Translations under genes and position numbers: made by a program
Shown: positions 7,208 through 15,764 of the stretch, piece by piece
How the letters are laid out: each line of letters starts with the position of its first letter
Position numbering within the stretch: position 1 is the first letter of the stretch
The notes under the pieces: model-generated
What the model was told of the DNA's origin: nothing
Seen by the model: the letters and a program-made list of their open reading frames with translations, nothing else
The model's database searches: none
Origin: Clavibacter sp. B3I6
Lineage (GTDB): Bacteria > Actinomycetota > Actinomycetes > Actinomycetales > Microbacteriaceae
DNA length: 64,000 nt
Direction: 5' to 3'
NCBI RefSeq assembly: GCF_030816895.1
Contig: NZ_JAUSYL010000001.1
Location: forward strand, 1,798,001-1,862,000

Positions 7208-8908
7208 TCAGCTGCCGGAGCCGTCCCGCGCGTCGCTCGACGGGACCGCGATCCGCGACGCGTCGTCCGCCGCGTCCGGTCCGGTCACCTGCGCCGGCTG
7301 CGCGCCGGGACGGGTGCCCGCCCGCTGCTCCGCCTCGAGCCGCTCGGCCTCCTCGCCGCCGACCGCCTCGCCGCGGGCAACGAGCCCTGCGACGTCCGAC
7401 AGCGGGATCTGCTTGAGGAAGAGCGAGAGCACGAACGCGATGCCGATGAACGGCACGAGGTACCAGAACACGGGCGCCAGCGCGTCGGCGTACGCGTCGA
7501 CGATCCCGTCGCGCACCGCGTCGGGCAGCGCGTTCAGCGTCTGCGGGTCGATGCTGCTGGCCGAGGCCGCCGCGTCGCCCGGGGCCGCGCCAGCGCCCGC
7601 GAAGACGCCCGTGAGGTTCTCGGTGAGCCGCGTCGTGAACAGCGTGCCGAAGACGGCCGTGCCGAGCGCGGCGCCGACCTCGCGGAAGTAGTTGTTCGTG
7701 CTGGTCGCGGTGCCGATCTGCGCGGCGGGCACCGCGTTCTGCACCACGAGCACGACCACCTGCATGATGAGGCCGAGCCCCAGCCCGAAGACGAAGAGGA
7801 ACACGCAGATCAGCCAGACGGGCGTCTGCGCGGTGAGCGACGTCATGAGCACGAGCGCCAGCATGGTGAGGAGCGTGCCGACGATCGGGAAGATCCGGTA
7901 GCGGCCGGTGCGGCTGATGAGGATGCCCGACACGATCGACATGCCGATGAGGCCCACCATCATCGGCAGGAGCAGCAGCCCGGAGACCGCGGCGGAGGTG
8001 CCGGTCGACATCTGCAGGAACGTCGGCACGAAGCCGATGGCCGCGAACATGCCGATGCCGAGCGCGAGGCCGATGGCGGTGGCGTTGACGAACACGGGGT
8101 TCCGGAAGAGGCTGAGCGGGATGACCGGGTCGTCCGCGCGCGACTCCGTGAACACGAAGAGCGACGCCGCGACCACGAGCCCGAGGCCCCACGCCCAAGT
8201 GGCGAGGGATCCCCAGCCGTAGGCCTTGTCCCCGCCGAAGTCGGTGAAGAAGATGAGGCACGTGGTGGCGATCGACAGCAGCACCACGCCGGCCACGTCG
8301 ATCCGCTTGGTGGCCTTCTTGCTCGGCAGCGTCAGCGTGACGAAGGCGACGACGAACGCCGCGATGCCGATGGGGATGTTGATGTAGAACGCCCACTGCC
8401 AGGTGAGGTGGTCGACGAAGAAGCCGCCGAGGAGCGGTCCGCCGACGGCCGAGAGGCCGAAGATGCCGCCGAGCGGACCGAGGTACCTGCCGCGCTGGTT
8501 GGCCGGCACGATGTCGGCGATGATCGACTGCGACAGGATCATGAGCCCGCCGCCGCCGAGGCCCTGCGCCGCGCGGAACACCACGAACGACCAGAAGTCG
8601 CCCGCGAACGCGCAGCCGACCGAGGCGAGCGTGAAGATCGCGATGGCCGCGAGGAAGAGGTTCCGCCGGCCGAGCACGTCGCCGAACTTGCCGTAGATGG
8701 GCATGACGATCGTGGTGGCGAGCAGGTAGGCCGTGGTGATCCAGACCTGGTGGTCGACGCCGCCGAGCTCGCCGACGATCGTCGGCATCGCGGTGGAGAC
8801 GATGGTCTGGTCGAGGCTCGACAGGAGCATGCCGGCGATGAGCGCCGAGAAGATGATCCAGATGCGCCGCTGCGTGAGCAGGAGGGGCGCGGGGGCGGTG
8901 GCGGTCAT
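7208..8908 (-). CDS. MFS drug efflux transporter, DHA2 (EmrB/QacA) type
   Basis: 566 residues with about 14 hydrophobic helices. SSLDQTIVSTAMPTIV in helix 1 and VDHQVWITTAYLLATTIVMPIYGKFGDVLGRR between helices 2 and 3 are the DHA2 signature with motif A. The C-terminal ~60 residues are charged and cytoplasmic. It exports hydrophobic compounds by proton antiport. The start ATG overlaps the stop of the upstream TetR gene (ATGA), so the two are translated as one operon and the TetR protein is its likely repressor. Confidence 0.9.
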   Translation of the reverse strand: MTATAPAPLLLTQRRIWIIFSALIAGMLLSSLDQTIVSTAMPTIVGELGGVDHQVWITTAYLLATTIVMPIYGKFGDVLGRRNLFLAAIAIFTLASVGCAFAGDFWSFVVFRAAQGLGGGGLMILSQSIIADIVPANQRGRYLGPLGGIFGLSAVGGPLLGGFFVDHLTWQWAFYINIPIGIAAFVVAFVTLTLPSKKATKRIDVAGVVLLSIATTCLIFFTDFGGDKAYGWGSLATWAWGLGLVVAASLFVFTESRADDPVIPLSLFRNPVFVNATAIGLALGIGMFAAIGFVPTFLQMSTGTSAAVSGLLLLPMMVGLIGMSIVSGILISRTGRYRIFPIVGTLLTMLALVLMTSLTAQTPVWLICVFLFVFGLGLGLIMQVVVLVVQNAVPAAQIGTATSTNNYFREVGAALGTAVFGTLFTTRLTENLTGVFAGAGAAPGDAAASASSIDPQTLNALPDAVRDGIVDAYADALAPVFWYLVPFIGIAFVLSLFLKQIPLSDVAGLVARGEAVGGEEAERLEAEQRAGTRPGAQPAQVTGPDAADDASRIAVPSSDARDGSGS

Positions 8909-9561
8909 GGGGTCCGTTCGGGCTGGGCTGCGGTGGTGGTGGGCATGACCTCGCGGGCGGCGTCGAGGCGCCGCCGGAGGATCAGGTCGATGGGGTCGGA
9001 GTTGCCGGGGGCGAGGTACTCGCGGCCGCTCGCGCGTGCGAGGGCGGCGACGATCTGCACGACGGCGGCCGCGCGGAGGTCCCCTCGCGTGAGGCCCTCC
9101 CGCCGCTCGACGAGGACCGCGTCGGTGTCCTCGTCCTCCACGGACGCCTCGATGGCGCGGATGAGGAGGCCGGGCTCCCGGCGCATGGCCGCGTGCATGT
9201 CCTGCAGCGCGGTGCCGTCGATCTCGAGCCGGGACCAGCGGGCGAGGCACAGCTCCGCGAGGTCCCCGAGGAGCGTGGGCGAGAGCGCCGGATCCCGCGG
9301 GTCGCCGGCGGCCACGAAGGCCTCCTCGAGGTCCGCGGTGTCGAGGCGCGAGGAGCGCCCGAGCAGCGCGTCCTCCTTGGAGGCGAAGTGGTTGAAGAAG
9401 GTGCGGCGGGAGACGCCCGCCTGCTCGCAGACCTCCTCGATCGTGAAGCCGGCGAGGCCGCGCTCGGCGGTGAGCCGCCGCGCCAGCGTCGCGAGCCGGG
9501 CGGAGGTCTCCTTGCGCCGTCGCTCGCGGAGTCCCGTTGCACCATCAGTCACGGAGTGCAT
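8905..9561 (-). CDS. TetR family repressor of the adjacent MFS gene
   Basis: 218 residues. TSARLATLARRLTAERGLAG and VCEQAGVSRRTFFNHFASKEDALLG (about 16-60) form the DNA-binding domain of the TetR type that usually guards efflux pumps. The ATG at 9561 lies inside a palindrome; a downstream GTG (codon 4) is an alternative start. Ends in a 4-nt overlap with the MFS start. Operator-like repeats lie over and just upstream of its start, so it is probably autoregulated together with the pump. Confidence 0.85.
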   Translation of the reverse strand: MHSVTDGATGLRERRRKETSARLATLARRLTAERGLAGFTIEEVCEQAGVSRRTFFNHFASKEDALLGRSSRLDTADLEEAFVAAGDPRDPALSPTLLGDLAELCLARWSRLEIDGTALQDMHAAMRREPGLLIRAIEASVEDEDTDAVLVERREGLTRGDLRAAAVVQIVAALARASGREYLAPGNSDPIDLILRRRLDAAREVMPTTTAAQPERTP

Positions 9562-9588
9562 CTTTGCACTGACAGGCCACGAGTGCAA
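9555..9588. promoter_or_regulatory. Overlapping AGTGCA/TGCACT operator repeats
   Basis: AGTGCA (9555-9560) and TGCACT (9565-9570) form one inverted repeat with a 4-nt centre; TTGCACT (9564-9570) and AGTGCAA (9582-9588) form a second perfect 7-bp inverted repeat with an 11-nt spacer. On the minus strand the outer TTGCAC at 9583-9588 could also be the -35 box of the tetR-MFS operon. Location at the TetR start suggests autoregulation. Confidence 0.55.
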
Positions 9589-9860
9589 TGTGTCCCAGGA
9601 AGGGGCCCTGCCGGGGCGACCGTCCGGCCGGGGGCGCTGGCATTGACTTCCCCGACGATCAGGTGGAGCGTTCCCCTCACGTCGGCATCGACTCGTCGCA
9701 TTCGACATGGGCGACGATGCAGGGGCGCACCACCGGTCCGACACCAGCGCCGTCCAGACGCATCTCGGCGCACATCCACGGACCGGCTTCGATGGACCCG
9801 CCACCCCGGAAGGCTCCACGCCTCCGGGAGGCAGGCCCTCCACGCAGGAAGGCGAGAACG
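9562..9860. other. Divergent intergenic region upstream of the Cys-rich secreted protein
   Basis: 299 nt with no convincing gene. It contains the TetR operators at its left end and, at 9805-9828, a hairpin (CCCGGAAGG pairing with CCTCCGGG around a short loop) in the presumed 5' leader of the gene at 9861. A GGAA-rich ribosome binding site follows. I see no clear promoter hexamers on the plus strand. Confidence 0.4.
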
Positions 9861-10652
9861 ATGACGTTCGATGCACATGCGAGAAGGAACCACACCGGCG
9901 GTCTGCTGACCGTCGCCGCCGCGTTCGTCGCGGTGATGATGAGCGCGGGCCCGGCTTCCGCGGCCACGGCACCGGCGCCCGCGGCGCCCGATGGCGGGCA
10001 GGCCTCCGCCGTGACGGAGTGCGCCGCCGGGACCGGCGACGCCGCCGCCCCGGCCGCCGGGCCCGAGATGGTCCGGCTCGAGGGAGCCGCAGCGGACGAC
10101 ACGGCCGCGCGGGCCGCCGCGCTGGCGCAGGCCGCGGGAGCGACGCAGCACACCCCGACCACCGCGGTGGATCGGGAGGGCGTGAAGGTCTACGCCATCG
10201 ACGTCGAGGGCGCGACGGCCACGTCCGTGACCTTCCCCCTCGTCGGCGCCGGCCTCGTGCAGCCCAGCAACCTGACCTACATCGTGGATGAGGGCGGCGA
10301 ACTGGCGCAGTACTCCGAGTCGACGGTGGTCGAACGCGAGGACGGGGGCCTGGACGTGACCACCTACCGCGACGGGGCGCTCGTGCATTCCGCGGCGCTG
10401 GATCCGGCCGCCCAGCCGACCGGGTCCCTCGCCGACGCGTCGGCCAGCGCCGCCTCAGCCGACCCCACGACATGCCTCGCGGCGGTCCTCGGCGTGAGCG
10501 CCATCGTCGCCGGCGTCATCCTGGTCCTCTGCGGGGGCTCGTGCTCCGTCCCGTTCACGCCGCCGACGGCAGTCGTCTGCGCCGCCTGCATCGGGGGGTT
10601 CGCCGTCGTGGGCGGCGCCTCGATCGCAGCGGTCATGGGCTGCTTCAACTGA
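9861..10652 (+). CDS. Secreted protein with Cys-rich hydrophobic C-terminal domain; bacteriocin-precursor-like
   Basis: 263 residues with an AGGAAGG ribosome binding site before the ATG. A basic N-terminus and hydrophobic core (LLTVAAAFVAVMMSAGPASA) give a Sec signal peptide ending at AxA, about residue 34. A mid-domain (about 75-190) is soluble and acidic. The last ~65 residues are very hydrophobic and hold six Cys (CLAAVLG, LCGGSC, VCAAC, GCFN) with Gly/Ala/Val runs, resembling the Cys-rich mature domain of halocin-C8-like bacteriocin precursors, where a long N-terminal part acts as propeptide. This is inference from layout, not proven homology. The next gene, 12 nt on, is a small membrane protein that could give immunity. 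Confidence 0.5.
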   Translation: MTFDAHARRNHTGGLLTVAAAFVAVMMSAGPASAATAPAPAAPDGGQASAVTECAAGTGDAAAPAAGPEMVRLEGAAADDTAARAAALAQAAGATQHTPTTAVDREGVKVYAIDVEGATATSVTFPLVGAGLVQPSNLTYIVDEGGELAQYSESTVVEREDGGLDVTTYRDGALVHSAALDPAAQPTGSLADASASAASADPTTCLAAVLGVSAIVAGVILVLCGGSCSVPFTPPTAVVCAACIGGFAVVGGASIAAVMGCFN

Positions 10653-10664
10653 GGCGGCGCCGCG

Positions 10665-10868
10665 ATGAGACGCACCATGGGGCGATTCCTCGCCTCGTTC
10701 ATCCTCATGGTCGCATCAGGTGCCGCCCTGATCCTGATCATCCCGTCCGCCCTCGGCACGGATCCCGCGATCGCCGCGTGGGTCCCGATCACCCTCGGCG
10801 CCCTGTTCGCCGCGAGCGCCTTCGTGGCCTTCCAGGTCCGCCCCGCGGCTGGCCGCCGACCCCGGTGA
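10665..10868 (+). CDS. Small two-helix membrane protein, possible immunity partner
   Basis: 67 residues with two membrane helices (about 8-28 and 36-57), a very short loop between them and basic ends (MRRTMGR, RPAAGRRPR). It starts 12 nt after the Cys-rich secreted gene and is surely co-transcribed. Size and topology fit many bacteriocin immunity proteins, but they also fit numerous unrelated small membrane proteins, so the role is only suggested by position. Confidence 0.6.
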   Translation: MRRTMGRFLASFILMVASGAALILIIPSALGTDPAIAAWVPITLGALFAASAFVAFQVRPAAGRRPR

Positions 10869-10907
10869 CGCGCAGGCCGCATGCGGCGGGCGGGAGCGGG
10901 AGCGGCG

Positions 10908-11480
10908 CTACGCCCCCGGCTTCGCGCGCAGGCCGAGGTCGACCATGTCGATGAGCCAGTCGAAGCTCTCGTCCGTGGCGGTGCCCCACTGGAAGCCGCC
11001 GCCGGCCTCGATGGTGGCGAAGCCGTGGAAGATGCTGCGGAGCGCCCGCAGCGCGTGGGTGGCGTCGGCCTCCGGCAGGTCGTAGCCGCGGAGCACCGCG
11101 ACGAAGGGCTCGAGTCCGCGCGCCGACGCGACGGCGATCGGATCCTCGGGGCCCGTGACCTCGACGCCGACGGTGGCGGCGTACCGGCCCGGGTGGGCGA
11201 GGACGAACGCGCGGAGCGCGCGAGCGGCGGCCCGCAGGGCGTCGCGGCCCGCGCGCCCCTGGATGGCGGCGCCGATCGCGTCCGCGGCCTCGTCGAGGGC
11301 GCGGGCGGCGATGCGCCGGGTCAGGTCGTCCTGGCCGGCGACGTGCTTGTAGAGGGAGGGGGTGCGGACGCCGACCCGCTCGGCCAGCCGGCCCATGGTC
11401 AGCTCGGCGAGGCCGATCTCGTCGGCGAGGTCGGCGCCGGCGGCGACGACCGAGGCCGTGTCGAGGCCGGCCCTAGGCAC
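10908..11480 (-). CDS. TetR family regulator with WHG-type C-terminal domain
   Basis: 190 residues from a GTG. The DNA-binding part is LTMGRLAERVGVRTPSLYKHVAGQDDLTRRIAARAL; the later FHGFATIEAGGGFQW segment (F-H-G-F, then F.W) is typical of the TetR_C WHG domain. Its start overlaps the end of the upstream hydrolase gene by 8 nt, so it is the second gene of a hydrolase-repressor operon and likely controls the repeats upstream of the hydrolase. Confidence 0.85.
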   Translation of the reverse strand: MPRAGLDTASVVAAGADLADEIGLAELTMGRLAERVGVRTPSLYKHVAGQDDLTRRIAARALDEAADAIGAAIQGRAGRDALRAAARALRAFVLAHPGRYAATVGVEVTGPEDPIAVASARGLEPFVAVLRGYDLPEADATHALRALRSIFHGFATIEAGGGFQWGTATDESFDWLIDMVDLGLRAKPGA

Positions 11481-12306
11481 GCGCGCCCGCCAGGAAGGTC
11501 GTCATCGCGGTCGCCACCTCGGCAGGGTACTGCGTGTGCGGGTAGTGCCCGGCGCCCTCGACGACCTCCAGGCGACCGAGACCGGCGGGCAGGGCGGCCA
11601 CGATCGCCTCGCCCTCGGCCCGCGGGTCGGCCCAGTCGCAGTCCGCGCCGCCCTGCACCACGAGGACCGGGCAGCGGACGTTGGCCAGCTGCGCACCGGC
11701 GTCCGCCGGGGTGCCCGAGCCCATGGCCCGGAGCGCCGCCATCCGTCCGGGCTCGGCCAGCATCGCGCGGATCCGCTCGAGGCGGGCGGCGTGGTCGGCG
11801 GGCCGGACGCCGGGATAGGCGACGTCGAGGTACCGCAGCCACTGCCGCGAGCTGCTCAGCAGGGTCGTGCCCAGGAGGTGGCGCATGCCCCGGCGGAAGG
11901 CCGGGCTCCGCAGGTCGCCGAGGGAGAGCGACTGCTTCCGGGTGAACGGCGCCAGCTCGACGACGGCGGTGACGAGGTGCGGGGCTGTCGCGGCGGCGAT
12001 GGTCACGGCGCCGCCGGCGATGGAGTGGCCGACCAGGACCGCGGGGCCGCCCAGGTGCTCGACGAGCCGGATGAGGTCGCCGGCGAGGTCGGTGCGGCTG
12101 TGGCCGGCCCATCCGACGCTGGACTCCCCGTGGCCGCGCAGGTCCACCGCGGCGACCCGGTAGCCGGCCTCGACCAGGAGGGGCGTGAGGAACCGGTACG
12201 CCTCCCGGCTGTCGCCCATGCCGTGGGCGAGGACGAGGAGCGGGCCGGTGCTGCCGCTCAGCTCGTAGGCGAGGGTGCCGCCGTCGACGGTCAGGTACTC
12301 GGTCAT
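11473..12306 (-). CDS. Alpha/beta hydrolase
   Basis: 277 residues. LVLAHGMGDSREAYRFL is the oxyanion-hole HG region; VGHSIAGGAV carries the nucleophile elbow G-x-S-x-G (Ser at about 98); VQGGADCDWADP holds the acid, and VEGAGHYPHTQYPAEV the catalytic His. Epoxide- or ester-hydrolysing members look like this; the substrate is unknown. First gene of an operon with the downstream TetR. Confidence 0.88.
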   Translation of the reverse strand: MTEYLTVDGGTLAYELSGSTGPLLVLAHGMGDSREAYRFLTPLLVEAGYRVAAVDLRGHGESSVGWAGHSRTDLAGDLIRLVEHLGGPAVLVGHSIAGGAVTIAAATAPHLVTAVVELAPFTRKQSLSLGDLRSPAFRRGMRHLLGTTLLSSSRQWLRYLDVAYPGVRPADHAARLERIRAMLAEPGRMAALRAMGSGTPADAGAQLANVRCPVLVVQGGADCDWADPRAEGEAIVAALPAGLGRLEVVEGAGHYPHTQYPAEVATAMTTFLAGARA

Positions 12307-12346
12307 GTGCGCCTCCCGGTGCGGATCGTCGCGGTGGCTTACCGCG

Positions 12347-12374
12347 TTAGCTACAAGCTAGCACCATTAGCTAC
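12347..12374. promoter_or_regulatory. TTAGCTAC direct repeats, likely TetR operator
   Basis: TTAGCTAC occurs at 12347-12354 and again at 12367-12374, exactly 20 bp apart (two helical turns). An AAGCTAGC with the palindrome GCTAGC lies between. This AT-richer patch sits 41 nt upstream of the hydrolase start, where its promoter must be, and is the natural target for the TetR encoded in the same operon. Confidence 0.5.
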
Positions 12375-12486
12375 GACGTCACGCGTTCCCCGGAAAGGGA
12401 AGGCGGGCGGGTTCGACCGCTGTCCACCCCGCCCCGTGGAGAATGAGGAGGGCGGGCGACGAGGCCCGCCCGACCGCGAGGATCCC

Positions 12487-13566
12487 GTGACCACCGAGCT
12501 GCACCCCTCCGCCGACCTCTCCCCCGACGATCGCGCCGCGACCGTCGCCCTCGCCGACGCCGCCTTCCCGCCGGAGCCCGGGGACCCGGCCGGCGACATG
12601 GCCTGGGCCGCGGCCGACGAGACCGCCATCGCGCGCGACCCCGACGGGCGCGTGGCGGCGATGGTCGGGATCGTGCACCGGGACGGCACGCTCGACGGCG
12701 CGCCCGTGCGGCTCGCCGGGATCGGCGGCGTCGCGACCTGGCCCGACCTCCGCCGTCGGGGCTACGCGCGCGCCGCCCTCGAGCAGGCCCTCGAGGCGAT
12801 CGACGCGCGCGGGCCCGACCTCACGATGCTGATCTGCGCCCCCGCCCGGGTGCCGTTCTACGCCAGCGTGGGCTTCGTCCCCTTCGCGGGCACGACCTGG
12901 ACCGAGCAGGGCGGCGAGCGCGTGGTCCTCGACTACGAGCCCGCCATGATCCGGCCCGGCCGCCTCCCCGCGCCCCGGGACGGCGAGCTCGACCTGTGCG
13001 GGCCCGCCGTGGTGACGGCGGATCCCGGGGTGCGGCTCGTCCCGGTCGACGTGGCCGCGGAGGCCGACGACCTGCGCGCGTTCCTCACCGCGAACGCGTT
13101 CCCGTTCCACATGACGCCGCGGCCGACCGCCGCGGACGTCGACCGGCGCCTCGCCGGCGGCGACTTCCAGGCGCCGGAGCACGAGGCGCTGTGGGTCGAC
13201 GTCGCGGGAGCCGGGCGCGTGGGCCTCGTCGTGCTCGACGACATCCAGGATCCGGGGATCATGTTCGACCTCCGCCTCGCCGAGGCGTCCCGCGGCCGGG
13301 GTCTCGGCGTGCACGTGCTGCGGGCGCTGACGGCCCACGTGTTCCGGACGTACCCGGAGGCGACGCGCTTCGAGGGGCAGACCCGCGACGACAACCGGGC
13401 CATGCGGCGGACGCTCCTCGCGGCGGGCTTCGTGAAGGAGGCGCACTACCGCGACGGCTGGCCCGTCGCGGGCGCGGCGCCGCACGACTCGGTCGGCTAC
13501 GGGATCCTCCGGCGGGATCACGAGGCGGGGACGACGACGCCCGTGCCGTGGGATGACATCGACTGA
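12487..13566 (+). CDS. Tandem GNAT acetyltransferase (two GNAT domains)
   Basis: 359 residues from a GTG. The N-terminal GNAT (about 1-150) has the acetyl-CoA loop as IGGVATWPDLRRRGYARAALEQAL and the FYASVGFVPF tail motif. A second GNAT (about 185-345) has LRLAEASRGRGLGVHVLRAL and NRAMRRTLLAAGFVKEAHYRDGW. The first half resembles Eis-like or general N-acetyltransferases, the second the RimJ/RimL type. It probably transfers acetyl to amines; the target is unknown. An in-frame extension far upstream overlaps other genes and is not used. Confidence 0.85.
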   Translation: MTTELHPSADLSPDDRAATVALADAAFPPEPGDPAGDMAWAAADETAIARDPDGRVAAMVGIVHRDGTLDGAPVRLAGIGGVATWPDLRRRGYARAALEQALEAIDARGPDLTMLICAPARVPFYASVGFVPFAGTTWTEQGGERVVLDYEPAMIRPGRLPAPRDGELDLCGPAVVTADPGVRLVPVDVAAEADDLRAFLTANAFPFHMTPRPTAADVDRRLAGGDFQAPEHEALWVDVAGAGRVGLVVLDDIQDPGIMFDLRLAEASRGRGLGVHVLRALTAHVFRTYPEATRFEGQTRDDNRAMRRTLLAAGFVKEAHYRDGWPVAGAAPHDSVGYGILRRDHEAGTTTPVPWDDID

Positions 13567-13705
13567 CCCGACGGTCATCCACGCACGGAAGCTGCGCCGC
13601 CGGCCGGATCCACGCGCCGAACCCGCTCGACGGGCAACATCCCGCGCCGATCCCGCCGTTACGGTGGAGGAACCGCACGCCACCCGCACGATCGGAGGTC
13701 GATCC

Positions 13706-15130
13706 ATGTCCAGCGCCGCACCCGCCGCAGCAGCCGTCATCGGTGAGCCCGAGGTCGTCGAGGACGTGCGCACCGTCGCCTCCTCCCCCGCCTGGCTCGC
13801 CCTCAAGGCCGCCGCCGTCGCGCTCCAGCCGATGCAGGCGAAGGACGGCTCGGTCCCGGACCCCGCCGACCACGCGGAGGCCGCCCGGCGCATCACGGAG
13901 ATCCGCGACTCCGTCCGCGCGCTCGCCCCGCTCTTCCCGCACGACGCCGCCTACCTCGCCGCACTCGACGGGGACCTCTCCCGCTGGGTCGACGCCGGTC
14001 TCGGCGTCCCCGACTTCCTCGACTCGCTCACCGCGTTCCAGCCGCAGCGCGATCGCGTCGACGGGATCCGGCACCTCGTCGTCTTCCCGATGACGACGCA
14101 GAACGGCAGCGCGAGCCGGCTCGTCGAGGCCGTGCTCATCGAGGTCGTGTGGCCGGAGTTCGTGGCGGATCTGGAGGCGGGCGACTACGGCAACGCGCTG
14201 TTCGTCCCCATCCGCTTCGTCGACTTCACGCCCGGCTACGACACGAACTCCGCGGTGCTGTTCCCCGAGACCGTCGCCATGCGCGAGGTCCCGACCTTCA
14301 CCTGGGGCGCGATCTTCGCCGACCGCGAGGCCGCCCGCTTCCGCCGCGTGGTGCGCCACGCCGCCGAGGTCACCAAGCTGGAGCTGCCGGAGGACGCGCG
14401 CCGCCTGCTGGACGACCAGCGGCTCGCGGAGGAGACCTTCGTGATGTGGGACCTCATCCACGACCGCACCCACATGCGCGGCGACCTGCCGTTCGACCCG
14501 TTCATGATCAAGCAGCGGATGCCGTTCTTCCTCTACTCCATCGAGGAGCTGCGGTGCGACCTCACCGCGTTCCGCGAGGCCGTCGCCATCCAGCGCCGCC
14601 TCGCCGCGCTGGATCCCGCCGAGCGCACCGCCGCCGACGACGCCCTCCTGGAGCGCGCCGGCATGGTGCAGCACGCGGTCATCTTCGACCGGATCTTCCG
14701 CTTCGCCATCACCGGATCCCGCGTCCGGAACTACGACGGCCTCGGCGGCCAGCTGCTGTTCGCGTGGCTGCACCAGCACCACGTCCTGCACTGGACCGAC
14801 ACGCGCCTCACCATCGACTGGGACGACGTCGCCGACGTGGTGGTGGCCCTCGCCGACCGGGTGAACGACCTCTACTGGCGCTCCATCGACCGGCCGAAGA
14901 CCGCGCACTGGCTGGCTGCGTACGCGATGGTCACCGAGACGGTGACCCCGCACCCCGCGTCCGTGTGGGCGAAGGGGCCGGACGCGCTGCCGCTCGACGG
15001 GCCGCCCAAGGGCCTCACCGACCTCGTGCTGGACGACGAGTTCCCGCTGAGCATGTTCTTCGAGGCGCTCGAGAGGAAGATGCGGGACGTGATCGGGTCG
15101 ACCGCGGGGATCACGGGGCAGGCCGCGTGA
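13706..15130 (+). CDS. DUF6421 family protein
   Basis: 474 residues with GGAGGT at 13694-13699, seven nt before the ATG. I recognise the overall sequence as the actinobacterial DUF6421 family. Conserved stretches include HLVVFPMTTQNGS, FVMWDLIHDRTHMRGDLPFDPFMIKQRMPFF (with a metal-like H-D-x-x-H pattern) and LLFAWLHQHHVLHWTD. Function is unknown. It overlaps the start of the next SDR gene by 4 nt (GTGA), and the two probably form one enzyme system. Confidence 0.75.
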   Translation: MSSAAPAAAAVIGEPEVVEDVRTVASSPAWLALKAAAVALQPMQAKDGSVPDPADHAEAARRITEIRDSVRALAPLFPHDAAYLAALDGDLSRWVDAGLGVPDFLDSLTAFQPQRDRVDGIRHLVVFPMTTQNGSASRLVEAVLIEVVWPEFVADLEAGDYGNALFVPIRFVDFTPGYDTNSAVLFPETVAMREVPTFTWGAIFADREAARFRRVVRHAAEVTKLELPEDARRLLDDQRLAEETFVMWDLIHDRTHMRGDLPFDPFMIKQRMPFFLYSIEELRCDLTAFREAVAIQRRLAALDPAERTAADDALLERAGMVQHAVIFDRIFRFAITGSRVRNYDGLGGQLLFAWLHQHHVLHWTDTRLTIDWDDVADVVVALADRVNDLYWRSIDRPKTAHWLAAYAMVTETVTPHPASVWAKGPDALPLDGPPKGLTDLVLDDEFPLSMFFEALERKMRDVIGSTAGITGQAA

Positions 15131-15756
15131 GCGTCGACGGCCGTGTGGTCGTGGTCGCGGGCGCCTCGAGCGCCGCGGGCCGCGCCGTGTGCTCCGAGCT
15201 GACGGCGGCCGGCGCGCGCGTCGTCGCGGTCGGCACGGACGCGGGGCGGCTCGAGGCCGTCGACGCGTCCCGCCGCGAGGTGTGCGACCTCGCCGACCAC
15301 GCGGCCGTCGTCGAGCTGGCCGCCCGGATCCGCGCCGACCTCGGCGGCGTCGACGGCCTCATCCACCTGGTCGGCGGCTGGCGCGGCGGCAACGGCCTCG
15401 CCGGTCAGACGGACGATGACTGGGACTTCCTGCACGAGCGGCTCGTCACCACGCTCCGCAACACCACGCGCGCCTTCGACGCCGACCTGCAGGCGTCGGA
15501 GGCGGGCCGCCTCGCCATCGTCTCCTCCACGGCCGTGCAGCGCCCCTACCCGGGCGGCGCGAACTACTCGACCGCGAAGGTCGCCGCCGAGACGTGGGTG
15601 CGCGCGGTCGACCGGGGCTTCTCCAAGGCCGGCTCCCCCGCCCGCACGACGATCTTCGTGGTGAAGGCGCTCGGCGGCCTCGAGAGGGCGCTCGGCCGCC
15701 GGGTCGTCGAGCTGTGGACGGCCGTGCCGCCGGAGCGCGACCTCATCGAGGGCTGA
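15127..15756 (+). CDS. SDR family oxidoreductase coupled to DUF6421
   Basis: 209 residues from a GTG that overlaps the DUF6421 stop. AGASSAAGRAV replaces the classic TGxxxGIG loop, IHLVGGWRGGN stands where NNAG normally is, VSSTAVQRPYPGGANYSTAK carries the Ser and the YxxxK pair. The protein is short: about 30-40 residues less than a usual SDR, missing the typical C-terminal substrate loop. The loop changes may mean altered cofactor binding. Followed by a hairpin terminator. Confidence 0.8.
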   Translation: MSVDGRVVVVAGASSAAGRAVCSELTAAGARVVAVGTDAGRLEAVDASRREVCDLADHAAVVELAARIRADLGGVDGLIHLVGGWRGGNGLAGQTDDDWDFLHERLVTTLRNTTRAFDADLQASEAGRLAIVSSTAVQRPYPGGANYSTAKVAAETWVRAVDRGFSKAGSPARTTIFVVKALGGLERALGRRVVELWTAVPPERDLIEG

Positions 15757-15764
15757 GACGCCCC

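Noticed and set aside
6881..9646. A 921-codon plus-strand open frame
   Set aside because: It lies antisense to the MFS and TetR genes, is Glu/Arg/His/Ala-rich as expected from the opposite strand of GC-rich genes, and has no known domain.
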